From: Kitasatospora aureofaciens
GTDB taxonomy: Bacteria > Actinomycetota > Actinomycetes > Streptomycetales > Streptomycetaceae
Reading direction: 5' to 3'
NCBI RefSeq assembly: GCF_001188955.3
Contig: NZ_JPRF03000001.1
Coordinates: 372,001-436,000 of the forward strand
DNA: 64,000 nucleotides
Part shown: positions 24,015 through 33,260 of the stretch, piece after piece
Position numbering within the stretch: the stretch's first letter is position 1
Layout: every line of letters starts with the position of its first letter
Notes under the pieces: generated by a model
The model's input: only the letters and a program-made list of their open reading frames with translations
Database searches by the model: none
Told to the model about the DNA's origin: nothing
Program-made: the position numbers and the translations under genes

Positions 24015-25138
24015 CAGTCGGCCGCCAACCGGTAGCCCCGCTTGGGCACTGTCCGGATGATCCCCGCGTGTGGTCCGAGCGCCGCCCGCAGCCGCCCGAC
24101 GGCCGCCTCCACCGCGTGTTCGTCGGCGCTCGCGTCCGGCCAGGCCACGCGCAGGAGTTCGGCGCGGCTCAGCACGCGGCCCGGGCGTTCGGCGAGGGCG
24201 CGGAGGACGGCGGCGCCGCGGGGGCTGAGGAGGTGGCTCTCGCCGTCGACCAGGGCCGCGTTGCCCTGAAGGGTCAGCACCGCGTCGGACAGCGGGATCT
24301 CGCGTCTGCCGAGGGTGGGCAGGGTCTCCGCGAGCAGGCGGACGAGCGAGCCGAGCCGGCCGCGTTCCGGGTGGACCGTCGGCAGGCCGAGGTCCGCGAG
24401 CGGGCGGGCGCACAGGGCGCCGACGCACACGGGCAGGACGTCCCCGCGCAGGGCGTCGAGGACGGGTTCGCGCAGGCCCTCGGCCTCCGCCGTGGCGAGG
24501 AAGGCGGCGACGGCGGGTGCGCTGGTGAAGGTGAGCGCGTGCACCTGGCGCCGCACGGTCTGGTCGACGAGCCGTCGCACCGGGGCCATGTCGTCCGGCG
24601 GGGCCCACTGGTAGACGGGGACGGAGATCACCTCGGCGCCGCGCTCGCGCAGCGCCGCCGCGAAGGCGTCGAGCCGCACGCCGTGCTCCTGGATGGCGAT
24701 CCGGCAGCCGTCGAGGGGGCGGGCGAGCAGCCAGGTGAGGAGCTCGTCGGTGGCCTCCGAGCCGGGGGAGAAGCCCTCGCCGAGGCCGCTGGCCCGTACG
24801 GCCCCGGTGGCCTTGGGCCCGCGGCTGAGGACGACCGCGCCCCGGCAGGCCTCGGCGAGGGCGGTACCGCCGCCCCATCCCTCGGCGGCGCTCATCCAGC
24901 CGCGCCAGCCGACGCCGGTGGTGGCGACGACGTAGTCGAGCGGGGCGGTCAGGCACCGCTCGGTGGCCTGGCGCAGGGCGAGGTCGTCGGCGAGCGGCAT
25001 GATGCGCAGCACGGGCGCCTCGACCACCTGGGCACCGCGCCGGGTGAGGAGGGCGACGAGTTCCTCGCGGCGGCGCGCGGCGGTGACCCCGACGGTGAAG
25101 CCGGTGAGGGGTCCGGGCGAGGTGGTGGGGGTTGCCAT
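24014..25138 (-). CDS. nnaR: NnaR-type regulator: HemD domain plus winged helix
   Basis: 374 residues from the ATG at 25138. Residues ~12-265 form a uroporphyrinogen-III-synthase (HemD) bi-lobed domain (GFTVGVTAARRREELVALL, FTSAPAVAAFL). Residues ~285-374 form an OmpR/PhoB-type winged helix (LLSPRGAAVLRALAERPG, VEAAVGRLRAAL, RTVPKRGYRL). This fusion is the NnaR family, which activates nitrate/nitrite assimilation genes in Streptomyces and mycobacteria. Its divergent position 194 bases from nasA supports that role. Whether the HemD part keeps enzymatic activity cannot be told from the sequence. Confidence 0.88.
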   Translation of the reverse strand: MATPTTSPGPLTGFTVGVTAARRREELVALLTRRGAQVVEAPVLRIMPLADDLALRQATERCLTAPLDYVVATTGVGWRGWMSAAEGWGGGTALAEACRGAVVLSRGPKATGAVRASGLGEGFSPGSEATDELLTWLLARPLDGCRIAIQEHGVRLDAFAAALRERGAEVISVPVYQWAPPDDMAPVRRLVDQTVRRQVHALTFTSAPAVAAFLATAEAEGLREPVLDALRGDVLPVCVGALCARPLADLGLPTVHPERGRLGSLVRLLAETLPTLGRREIPLSDAVLTLQGNAALVDGESHLLSPRGAAVLRALAERPGRVLSRAELLRVAWPDASADEHAVEAAVGRLRAALGPHAGIIRTVPKRGYRLAAD

Positions 25139-25331
25139 GCCGGTCAGCGTGGAGTGCGCACGTTACGGGGGCGTTGCCCGGCCGTCACCCCCGGGTAAGC
25201 GAGCGGGCCGCTCCGGTTACGGCCGGTGTTCCTGGAGCGCACTCAGGGGCCGGGCGGCCGTGAGGGAGGCGTACCTCGCCCGCAACACGGGTGACGCGAT
25301 CGCGAAACAGCGGACGACGACATTCCTCGGC

Positions 25332-27452
25332 ATGACGCTGACCAGCCCGACGGCGGCCCCCGCCCCGCCCACCGACACCCACTGCCCGTACTGCTCGCTG
25401 CAGTGCGGCATGCGGCTGGGCGTCGGTGAGGGCACCAAAGCCGAGGTGCTGGAGCGGCCGGACTTCCCGGTGAACCGGGGCGCGCTGTGCGGCAAGGGCC
25501 GCTCGGCGCCGGCCCTGCTCGCCCGCGACGTCCGCCTCACCGGCCCGCTCCTGCGCGACCGCCCCGGCGGGCCGCTGCGGGCGGCGGGCTGGCCGGAGGC
25601 GCTGGACCGTGTGGCCGACGGACTCGCCCAGACACGGGAGCAGCACGGTCCGGACGCCGTCGGCGTGTTCGGCGGCGGCGGGCTGACCAACGAGAAGGCG
25701 TACCTGCTGGGCAAGTTCGCCCGGGTGGTGCTGCGCACTGCGAACATCGACTACAACGGCCGGTTCTGCATGTCCTCGGCGGCGGCCGCGCACCGCAAGG
25801 CCTTCGGCCTGGACCGCGGCCTACCGTTCCCGCTCGACGACATCCCGCGCACCGGCTGCCTGATCCTGGTGGGCGGCAACCCGGCCGAGACGATGCCGCC
25901 GGCCGTGCGCTACTTCCGCGAACTGCGGGAGAACGGCGGCAGGTTGATCGTCGTCGACCCGCGCCGCACCCGCACCGCCGAGCTGGCCGACCTGCACCTG
26001 CAGCCCCGCCCCGGCGGCGACCTGGCGCTCGCGCTCGGCCTGCTGCACCTGGTGATCGCCGACGGCTTGGTGGACAAGGACTTCGTCGCCGAGCGGACGA
26101 CCGGCTTCGAGGCCGCCCGCGAGGCGGCGATGGCGCACTGGCCGGACCGCGTCGAGCGGATCACCGGCGTGCCCGCCCACCAACTGCGCGAGGCCGCCCG
26201 GCTGTTCGGCACCGCCGCGACCGGCATGGTGCTCACCGCACGCGGCCCGGAGCAGCAGAGCAAGGGCACCGACACCGTCGGCGCGTGGATCGACCTGTGC
26301 CTGGCGACGGGCAACTCCGGCCGCCCGTACGCCGGTTACGGCTGCCTGACCGGCCAGGGCAACGGGCAGGGCGGACGCGAACACGGCCAGAAGGCCGACC
26401 AGCTGCCCGGCTACCGCTCGATCGAGGACCCGGCCGCCCGGGCGCACGTCGCCGGGGTGTGGGGAGTGCAGGCCGAGAGCATCCCGGGGCCGGGCAAGTC
26501 GGCGTACGAACTGCTGGACGACCTCGGCCGGCCGGACGGCGTCCGGGCGCTGCTGCTCGCCGGCTCCAACCCGGCGGTGTCCGCGCCGAACGCGGGCCAC
26601 GTCACCGAGCGCCTGCGCGCACTGGACCTTCTGGTCGTCGCCGACCTGGTGCTGTCCGAGACGGCCCGCCTCGCGGACGTCGTCCTGCCCGTGACGCAGT
26701 GGGCGGAGGAGGACGGCACCACCACCAACCTGGAGGGCCGGGTCATCCTGCGCCGCCGCGCCTTCGACCCGCCGGAGGGCGTCCGCAGCGAGCTGTGGGT
26801 GCTGCGCGAACTGGCCGCCCGGCTTGGTGTCGCCACGGGCTTCCCGGTCGACGCCGAGGAGGCCTTCGACGAGCTGCGCCGCGCCTCGGCCGGCGGCGAC
26901 GCCGACTACGCGGGCATCAGCTACCGGCGGATCGCGGCGGAGGACGGCGTGTTCTGGCCCTGCCCGGCCGAGGACCACCCGGGCACCAGGCGGCTCTTCC
27001 TGGACCGGTACGCGACGCCGGACGGGCGGGCCCGCTTCGCGGCCGTCACCCACCGCCCGGCCGGCGAGGAGCCGGACGAGGCGTACCCGCTGTACCTGAC
27101 CACCGGGCGGGTGCTCGCCCAGTACCAGAGCGGCGCGCAGACCCGCCGGGTGGCCGAGCTCACCGAGGCCGCGCCCGGCCCGTTCGTCGAGCTGCACCCG
27201 CGGCTCGCCGAACGGCTCGGGGTGGCCGACGGCGAGCCGGTGGCGGTGACCAGCAGGCGCGGACGGGCGGTGGCCCCGGCGCGGATCACCGGCGCGATCC
27301 GGGCGGACACCGTGTTCATGCCCTTCCACTGGCCGGGCGCGGGCCGGGCCAACAGCCTGACCAATCCGGCGCTCGACCCGGTGTCGCGGATGCCGGAGTT
27401 CAAGGTGTGCGCGGTCCGGGTGGAGCGCGCCGAACAGGAGGTGGCCCCGTGA
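25332..27452 (+). CDS. nasA: assimilatory nitrate reductase, catalytic subunit
   Basis: 706 residues; the ATG at 25332 is the first start before the Fe-S motif. A [4Fe-4S] site (HCPYCSLQCGM … GALCGKG) is followed by the molybdopterin-bis-MGD oxidoreductase domain (NGRFCMSSAAAAHRKAFG, LILVGGNPAETMP, GSNPAVSAPNAGHV) and a C-terminal dinucleotide-binding domain (YLTTGRVLAQYQSGAQT, FMPFHWPG). No C-terminal extra Fe-S domain. It reduces nitrate to nitrite in the cytoplasm with electrons from the next gene's product. First of a five-gene coupled operon. Confidence 0.93.
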   Translation: MTLTSPTAAPAPPTDTHCPYCSLQCGMRLGVGEGTKAEVLERPDFPVNRGALCGKGRSAPALLARDVRLTGPLLRDRPGGPLRAAGWPEALDRVADGLAQTREQHGPDAVGVFGGGGLTNEKAYLLGKFARVVLRTANIDYNGRFCMSSAAAAHRKAFGLDRGLPFPLDDIPRTGCLILVGGNPAETMPPAVRYFRELRENGGRLIVVDPRRTRTAELADLHLQPRPGGDLALALGLLHLVIADGLVDKDFVAERTTGFEAAREAAMAHWPDRVERITGVPAHQLREAARLFGTAATGMVLTARGPEQQSKGTDTVGAWIDLCLATGNSGRPYAGYGCLTGQGNGQGGREHGQKADQLPGYRSIEDPAARAHVAGVWGVQAESIPGPGKSAYELLDDLGRPDGVRALLLAGSNPAVSAPNAGHVTERLRALDLLVVADLVLSETARLADVVLPVTQWAEEDGTTTNLEGRVILRRRAFDPPEGVRSELWVLRELAARLGVATGFPVDAEEAFDELRRASAGGDADYAGISYRRIAAEDGVFWPCPAEDHPGTRRLFLDRYATPDGRARFAAVTHRPAGEEPDEAYPLYLTTGRVLAQYQSGAQTRRVAELTEAAPGPFVELHPRLAERLGVADGEPVAVTSRRGRAVAPARITGAIRADTVFMPFHWPGAGRANSLTNPALDPVSRMPEFKVCAVRVERAEQEVAP

Positions 27453-28657
27453 CCCCGAGGATCGCCGTCGTCGGCGGCGGCATGGCCGGCGCCCGCTTCG
27501 CCGAGCGCTACGGCGCGCTCGGCGGGCCCGGCACAGTCACCGTCTACGGCGCCGAGCCGCGCGCGCCCTACAACCGCGTGCTGCTCGCGGACGTCCTGAC
27601 CGGGCGCTACGACGCCGAGTCGATCGCGCTGCCGCTCGGCGGCGCCGAGGCGAGGCCAGGCTGCGAGGTGATGGCCCTAGACCCGGCCGCCCGCACGCTG
27701 GCCCTGGCCGACGGCACCGTCGAGCCGTGGGACGAGCTCGTCCTCGCGACCGGCTCCAACCCGGTGCTGCCGCCGGTGCGCGGGCTGCGCCGCCCGGACG
27801 GGCCGGGTCTCGCCGAGGGCGTGCACACCCTGCGCACGCTGGAGGACTGCGGGCGGCTCGCCGAGGAGGCCGTCACCGCGAAGCGGGCGGTGGTGATCGG
27901 CGGCGGGGTGCTCGGCGTGAGTGCCGCCCGGGCGCTCGCCGCGCTCGGCGTCCGCACCGAAATCGTCCACCAGGGCACGCATCTGATTGAGCGTCAACTC
28001 GACGGCGAGGCGGCCGAGGTGCTGCGGGAGCGGCTGCTCGCGCTCGGCGTCGAGACGTACGCCCGCAACCGCGCCCGCGCCGTCCACGGCGGGGACAGGG
28101 CCGACGCGGTGGAGCTGGCCAACGGCTATCGGCTCGACTGCGACCTGGTCGTGCTCGCCTGCGGCACCCGCCCCCGCACCGCCCTCGCGTACGGCGCCGG
28201 GCTGCCGGTCGGTACCGGGATCCTGGTCGACGACCGGCTCGCCACCGCCGGCCCGCACGTGTCCGCGATCGGCGACTGCGCCGAGCACCGCGGCACCGTC
28301 CACGGCCTGGCCGGCCCCGCCTGGGAGCAGGCCGACGCGCTCGCCCGGCGGCTGTCCGGCGCCGACCCGGACGCCCGCTACACCGGCAGCCTCCAGCGCG
28401 CCCGGCTCAGCACCGGCGACCTGGAGTACGCGGCCTTCGGCGCCGTGGACGAGACCCTCGACCCCGGACTCGACGTCCTGCGGATCGCCGACGCCACCCG
28501 CGGCAGCTACAAGAAGCTCGTCCTGCGCGGGACCCGCCTGGTCGGCGCGATCCTGCTCGGCGACCTGGCCACCGTGGACGCGCTGGCCGGCGCCTTCGAG
28601 AGCAAAGAACCGCTCGGCGGCCACCCCCTGCACCTGCTCACCCGAGGAGAATCCTGA
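27449..28657 (+). CDS. FAD-dependent reductase of the nitrate reductase
   Basis: 402 residues; the GTG at 27449 overlaps the nasA stop as GTGA, with GGAGG upstream. FAD-binding GGGMAGARFAERY (~8-20), the pyridine-nucleotide motif VVIGGGVLGVSAARALAALG (~150-170) and the second FAD contact HVSAIGDCAEH (~270-280) make it a pyridine-nucleotide-disulfide-type reductase like the N-terminal half of NirB. It lacks the BFD [2Fe-2S] and siroheme domains. By position it passes NAD(P)H electrons to NasA (NasB/NasC role). Confidence 0.88.
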   Translation: MTPRIAVVGGGMAGARFAERYGALGGPGTVTVYGAEPRAPYNRVLLADVLTGRYDAESIALPLGGAEARPGCEVMALDPAARTLALADGTVEPWDELVLATGSNPVLPPVRGLRRPDGPGLAEGVHTLRTLEDCGRLAEEAVTAKRAVVIGGGVLGVSAARALAALGVRTEIVHQGTHLIERQLDGEAAEVLRERLLALGVETYARNRARAVHGGDRADAVELANGYRLDCDLVVLACGTRPRTALAYGAGLPVGTGILVDDRLATAGPHVSAIGDCAEHRGTVHGLAGPAWEQADALARRLSGADPDARYTGSLQRARLSTGDLEYAAFGAVDETLDPGLDVLRIADATRGSYKKLVLRGTRLVGAILLGDLATVDALAGAFESKEPLGGHPLHLLTRGES

Positions 28658-31260
28658 TGACACCTGACCACCGCGCTCTCCGCGACCTCGTCCTGGTCGG
28701 CCACGGCATGGTCGGCCAGCGCTTCCTGGCGGCCTTCACCGCGCAGCCCGCAGCCCGCGGCTGGCGGATCACCGTGCTCGCCGAGGAGCCCTGGCCCGCG
28801 TACGACCGGGTCCACCTGAGCGCCCTGTTCGACGGCCGCACCGCCGAGGACCTCTCGCTGTGCCCGCCCGGCTTCCTCGCCGAGCACGGCATCGACCTGC
28901 GCCTCGGCGACCCTGTTACCGCGATCGACCGGGCCGGGCGGACCGTCACCACTCGGTCCGGTGCCGAACTCCGCTACGACGCCCTCGTGCTGGCCACCGG
29001 CTCGGTCCCGTTCGTCCCGCCGGTGCCCGGTAAGGACGCGCCCGGCTGCCACGTCTACCGCACCATCGAGGACGTCGACGCGATCCGCGCGGGAGCGGAG
29101 GAGGCCCGCACCGGCGTCGTCGTCGGCGGCGGCCTGCTCGGCCTGGAGGCCGCCGGCGCGCTGCGGGCCGGCGGACTCACCACCCACGTCGTCGAGTTCG
29201 CGCCCCGCCTGATGGCCGTCCAGGTCGACGACGGCGGCGGCGCCGTGCTCCGCCGCAAGATCGAGGACCTCGGCGTGACGGTGCACACCAGCGCCGGCGC
29301 GAGCGGCGTCGTCACCGGCGAGGACGGCCAGGTCACCGGGCTCGCGCTCTCCGACGGCCGCGAACTCGCCGCCGACCTCGTGGTGTTCTCGGCCGGCGTA
29401 CGCGCCCGCGACCAGCTCGCCCGGGACTGCGACCTGCCGGTCGGCGCGCACGGCGGCGTCGTCGTCGACGAGCACTGCCGCACCGCCGACCCGGCGGTCC
29501 TCGCGATCGGCGAGTGCGCCCAGGCCGCCGACGGCCGTGTCTACGGCCTCGTCGCCCCCGGCTACCAGATGGCCGAGACGGCGGCACGGACCTTGGCCGA
29601 GCTGCCCGGAGAGGGCTTCACCGGCGCCGACACCTCCACCAGGCTCAAGCTCCTCGGCGTCGACGTCGCCAGCTTCGGCGACCCGCACGGCACCGCCGAG
29701 GGCGCGCTCGACGTGCTCTACAGCGACAGCCGGGGCGGCGTCTACCGCAAGCTCGTCATCGGCCCGGACGGCGCCCTGCTCGGCGGCGTCCTGGTCGGCG
29801 ACACCGACGCCTACGGCACGCTGCGTCCGCTCGCAGTGGCCGGCAAGCCGCTCACCGTCCCGGCCGAACAGCTCGTGCTGCCCGCCGGGTTCGCGAACGC
29901 CGGGCCGGTCGCGCTGCCCGACGGCGCGGTGCTCTGCTCCTGCCACAACGTGACGCAGGGCGCCGTCCGCGCCGCCGTCCGCGACCAGGGCTGCGACAGC
30001 GTCGCCGCCGTCAGGAAGTGCACCCGGGCCGGGACCGGCTGCGGGAGCTGCGTCAAGATGCTCGGCACCGTCGTCACCGAGGAGCTGGAGGCGGCCGGTG
30101 TCAGCACCGACAAGGGCCTGTGCGAGCACTTCGCCCACACCCGCGCCGAGTTGTACGAGATCGTCCGGGTGACGGGGATCGACAGCTTCTCCGACCTGCT
30201 CGACCGGCACGGCAGCGGCGAGGGCTGCGAGGTCTGCAAGCCCACCGTCGCCTCCATCCTGGCCAGCCTCGGCAACGGCCACATCCTCGACGGCGAACAG
30301 GGCGCCCTCCAGGACTCCAACGACCACTTCCTCGCCAACCTTCAGCGCAACGGCTCCTACTCGGTCGTCCCGCGCGTGCCCGGCGGCGAGATCACTCCCG
30401 AGGGCCTCATCGCGATTGGCGAGATCGCCCGCGATCACGGCCTCTACACCAAGCTCACCGGCGGCCAGCGGATCGACATGTTCGGCGCCACCGTCGACGA
30501 ACTCCCGGTGATCTGGCGCAAGCTGGTCGACGCCGGCTTCGAGTCCGGCCACGCCTACGGCAAGTCGCTGCGCACCGTGAAGTCCTGCGTCGGCGAGACC
30601 TGGTGCCGCTACGGCGTCCAGGACTCCACCACGCTCGCCATCGAACTGGAGCTCCGCTACCGGGGGTTGCGCTCCCCGCACAAGCTCAAGTCCGCCGTCT
30701 CCGGCTGCGCCCGCGAGTGCGCGGAGGCGCAGAGCAAGGACTTCGGCATCATCGCCACCTCGGCCGGCTGGAACCTCTACGTCGGCGGCAACGGCGGCAT
30801 GACGCCCCGGCACGCCGACCTGCTCGCCGCCGACCTCGACCGCGAGACGCTCATCCGCACCATCGACCGCTTCCTGATGTTCTACATCCGCACCGCCGAC
30901 CGCCTCGAACGCACCTCGGTCTGGCTGGAGCGGCTGGAGGGCGGCCTCGACCACCTGCGGGCCGTCGTCCTCGACGACTCGCTCGGCATCGCCGCCGAGC
31001 TCGACGACCTGATGGCCCGCCACATCGGCGGCTACCAGGACGAATGGGCCGAGACCCTGGCCGACCCCGACCGGATGCGCCGCTTCTCCTCCTTCGTCAA
31101 CGCCCCCGGAACCCCCGACCCGGCCGTGACCTTCGTCCCCGAACGCGGCCAGATCCGCCCCGCCCGCCCGGGCGAGGCCGGGCGGTCCCTCACCGCCCTC
31201 ACCGGACCCAACGCCCCGGTCCTGATCGCCGGAGCCCGACTGGAGGTGCTCACTCCGTGA
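28657..31260 (+). CDS. nirB: assimilatory nitrite reductase, large subunit
   Basis: 867 residues; ATG overlaps the previous stop by one base. Order: FAD domain (VGHGMVGQRFLAAF), NAD domain (VVVGGGLLGLEAAGALRAGG), BFD-like [2Fe-2S] (CSCHN … CTRAGTGCGSC, ~428-466), then ferredoxin-like half domains and the siroheme/[4Fe-4S] site CVGETWCRYGVQ … GCARECAEAQSKDFG (~645-690). All cluster ligands are present. It reduces nitrite to ammonium with NADH. It needs siroheme, in line with cbiX across the divergent promoter. Confidence 0.95.
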   Translation: MTPDHRALRDLVLVGHGMVGQRFLAAFTAQPAARGWRITVLAEEPWPAYDRVHLSALFDGRTAEDLSLCPPGFLAEHGIDLRLGDPVTAIDRAGRTVTTRSGAELRYDALVLATGSVPFVPPVPGKDAPGCHVYRTIEDVDAIRAGAEEARTGVVVGGGLLGLEAAGALRAGGLTTHVVEFAPRLMAVQVDDGGGAVLRRKIEDLGVTVHTSAGASGVVTGEDGQVTGLALSDGRELAADLVVFSAGVRARDQLARDCDLPVGAHGGVVVDEHCRTADPAVLAIGECAQAADGRVYGLVAPGYQMAETAARTLAELPGEGFTGADTSTRLKLLGVDVASFGDPHGTAEGALDVLYSDSRGGVYRKLVIGPDGALLGGVLVGDTDAYGTLRPLAVAGKPLTVPAEQLVLPAGFANAGPVALPDGAVLCSCHNVTQGAVRAAVRDQGCDSVAAVRKCTRAGTGCGSCVKMLGTVVTEELEAAGVSTDKGLCEHFAHTRAELYEIVRVTGIDSFSDLLDRHGSGEGCEVCKPTVASILASLGNGHILDGEQGALQDSNDHFLANLQRNGSYSVVPRVPGGEITPEGLIAIGEIARDHGLYTKLTGGQRIDMFGATVDELPVIWRKLVDAGFESGHAYGKSLRTVKSCVGETWCRYGVQDSTTLAIELELRYRGLRSPHKLKSAVSGCARECAEAQSKDFGIIATSAGWNLYVGGNGGMTPRHADLLAADLDRETLIRTIDRFLMFYIRTADRLERTSVWLERLEGGLDHLRAVVLDDSLGIAAELDDLMARHIGGYQDEWAETLADPDRMRRFSSFVNAPGTPDPAVTFVPERGQIRPARPGEAGRSLTALTGPNAPVLIAGARLEVLTP

Positions 31261-31679
31261 CCGTTCAGACCCGCGACGTCCACGACGTCCGTGACGTCCG
31301 CGACGTCGGGATTCACGACGTCCAGATCCACGACGGCACCCGCTGGCACGCCGTCTGCACCCTCGACGACCTGCAGCCGGGCCGCGGCAGGGCCGTCCTC
31401 CTGGAGGACGCGCGGCAGGTAGCGGTCTTCGTCGATCGCGCCGGGACGCTGTACGCCGTCGACAACCTCGACCCGTTCAGCGGCGCCCAGGTGCTCTCCC
31501 GCGGTCTGCTCGGCAGCCGAGGCGACCGCCCGACGCTCGCCTCACCGATGTACAAGCAGGTCTTCGACCTCACCGACGGACGCTGCCTCGACGACGAAAC
31601 CGCCCCCGACGGCAGCCCGGCCGTCCTGAAGATCTGGCCGGTCCGGCTCGCCGGCTCCGTCGCCGGAGGTGCGAAGTGA
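31257..31679 (+). CDS. nirD: nitrite reductase, small subunit
   Basis: 140 residues; the GTG at 31257 overlaps nirB as GTGA. Residues ~25-130 are the Rieske-like NirD fold without cluster ligands, as usual for NirD (VFVDRAGTLYAVDNLDPFSG, SPMYKQVFDLTDGRC). The first ~24 residues are unusual: a repeated Asp-Val/His pattern (VHDVRDVRDVGIHDVQIHDG) encoded by a degenerate ~12-base tandem repeat, absent from typical NirD. Confidence 0.9.
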   Translation: MTVQTRDVHDVRDVRDVGIHDVQIHDGTRWHAVCTLDDLQPGRGRAVLLEDARQVAVFVDRAGTLYAVDNLDPFSGAQVLSRGLLGSRGDRPTLASPMYKQVFDLTDGRCLDDETAPDGSPAVLKIWPVRLAGSVAGGAK

Positions 31680-33034
31680 CGACAGCTGTCGACGCCAGAC
31701 CGGCCGACCTGCGCGGCTGGGACCCGGAGGACGAGGAGTTCTGGCAGCGCGCGGGCGCCCGCATCGCCCGGCGCAACCTCGTCTTCTCCGTCCTCTCCGA
31801 ACACATCGGCTTCTCGGTGTGGAGCCTGTGGTCGGTGCTCGTGCTGTTCCTCGGGCCCCAGTACCACATCGACACGGCCGGCAAGTTCACGCTCACCGCG
31901 CTCCCCACCGCGCTCGGCGCGCTGCTGCGCCTGCCGTACACCTTCGCCGTCGCCCGGTTCGGCGGACGGAACTGGACGGTGATCAGCGCCCTCCTGCTGC
32001 TCCTGCCGACCGCGCTCGCCGCCCTCGTCCTGAGGCCCGGCGTGTCGTACGGGACGCTGCTCGCGGTGGCCTGCGTGGCCGGCGTCGGTGGCGGCAACTT
32101 CGCCTCGTCCATGGCCAACATCAACGCCTTCTACCCGCACCGGCTCAAGGGCTGGGCGCTCGGCGTCAACGCGGGCGGCGGCAACCTCGGCGTGCCGGCC
32201 GTGCAACTGCTCGGGCTGCTCGTCCTCGCCACGGCGGGCGCGGCCCACCCGCGGCTGCTGCCGCTGCTCTACCTGCCGCTGATCGTGCTGGCGGCGGCGG
32301 GGGCCTGGTGGCGGATGGACAACCTGGCGGTGTCGTCGAAGGGCGAGGGACGGGCGCTGCGCGAGGTGGCCCGTGACCCGTACGGCTGGGCCGTGTCCAC
32401 CCTGTACATCGGCACCTTCGGCTCGTTCATCGGCTTCGGCTTCGCCTTCGGACAGGTACTCCAGGTGCAGTTCCACGACCGCTTCGACACCCCGGTCAAG
32501 GCCGCCGCGCTCACCTTCCTCGGGCCGCTGCTCGGCTCGCTGCTGCGGCCCGTCGGCGGACGGCTCGCCGACCGCTGGGGCGGTGCGAAGGTCACGCTCG
32601 CGACCTTCGCGGCCATGGGCGCCGGGACGGCCGTCGTGCTCGTCGCCTCCCGGGCCGGCTCGCTGCCGCTCTTCCTGGCCGGGTTCATCGCGCTGTTCGT
32701 GCTCAGCGGGATCGGCAACGGCTCGACGTACAAGATGATCCCCGCGCACTACCAGGGCCGGGCCCGCGCCGCCGTCGCCGCGGGCGCCGAGACGGACGCG
32801 GCGGAGGCCGACTCCCGGCGCCGCTCCGCCGCGCTGATCGGGCTCGCGGGCGCGATCGGGGCGTTCGGCGGGGTGATCGTCAACCTCGCCTTCCGGCAGT
32901 CCTTCCAGGCCAGCCACAACGGGGACGCCGCCTACCTCGGCTTCCTGGCGGCGTACCTGGCGTGCTCGGCGCTCACCTGGCTCGTCTGGCTGCGGCCGGG
33001 CGCGCGGGCGGGGCTGGTGCGGCAGGCGACGTGA
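31676..33034 (+). CDS. narK: nitrate/nitrite transporter, MFS (NarK family)
   Basis: 452 residues; the GTG overlaps nirD as GTGA. Twelve membrane helices of the major facilitator superfamily, with the nitrate-transporter signature regions GGGNFASSMANINAFYP (~139) and GIGNGSTYKMIPAHY (~345). A conserved Arg (RLPYTFAVARFGGRNW region) lies in TM2. Takes up nitrate and/or exports nitrite. Last gene of the operon, followed by a hairpin. NarK2 is the DosR-regulon counterpart in M. tuberculosis, but here the gene belongs to an assimilatory operon. Confidence 0.92.
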   Translation: MTTAVDARPADLRGWDPEDEEFWQRAGARIARRNLVFSVLSEHIGFSVWSLWSVLVLFLGPQYHIDTAGKFTLTALPTALGALLRLPYTFAVARFGGRNWTVISALLLLLPTALAALVLRPGVSYGTLLAVACVAGVGGGNFASSMANINAFYPHRLKGWALGVNAGGGNLGVPAVQLLGLLVLATAGAAHPRLLPLLYLPLIVLAAAGAWWRMDNLAVSSKGEGRALREVARDPYGWAVSTLYIGTFGSFIGFGFAFGQVLQVQFHDRFDTPVKAAALTFLGPLLGSLLRPVGGRLADRWGGAKVTLATFAAMGAGTAVVLVASRAGSLPLFLAGFIALFVLSGIGNGSTYKMIPAHYQGRARAAVAAGAETDAAEADSRRRSAALIGLAGAIGAFGGVIVNLAFRQSFQASHNGDAAYLGFLAAYLACSALTWLVWLRPGARAGLVRQAT

Positions 33035-33043
33035 GGCCGGTCT

Positions 33044-33090
33044 CCCGTGCGCGGGGCGGCGTGAGCCGTTTGGGTCGCCCGGCGCACGGG
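33044..33090. terminator. hairpin after narK
   Basis: CCCGTGCGC (33044-33052) pairs with GCGCACGGG (33082-33090), 10 bases after the narK stop. Likely end of the nitrate operon. Confidence 0.6.
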
Positions 33091-33260
33091 GCCGGGGACG
33101 GGCGATTAGCGTCGGCCGCAGCTCGTCCTAGCCCCGGGAGGTTGGGCAGTGCAGCGGTGGATCATCCTGACGGCCCTCACCGGTCTGGCAGGGCCGTCTG
33201 TGGTCGTTGACGGTATTGCAGGGGTTCGGGCAGTGCGTCGTGAACCGCCCGGTCGGCGGC

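Noticed and set aside
25139..25331. Possible GlnR box (GTGAC…GAAAC near 25298) upstream of nasA
   Set aside because: The spacer is 8 rather than 6 bases and other GTTAC half-sites are equally good, so not strong enough to annotate.
25487..28657. Long plus-strand frame over nasA and the FAD gene (1056 codons)
   Set aside because: A GC-rich shadow frame of two clearly recognised genes; no family resemblance.
28507..31023. Long minus-strand frame opposite nirB
   Set aside because: Antisense shadow; Val/Asp/Gly-rich composition typical of reverse complements of high-GC genes.
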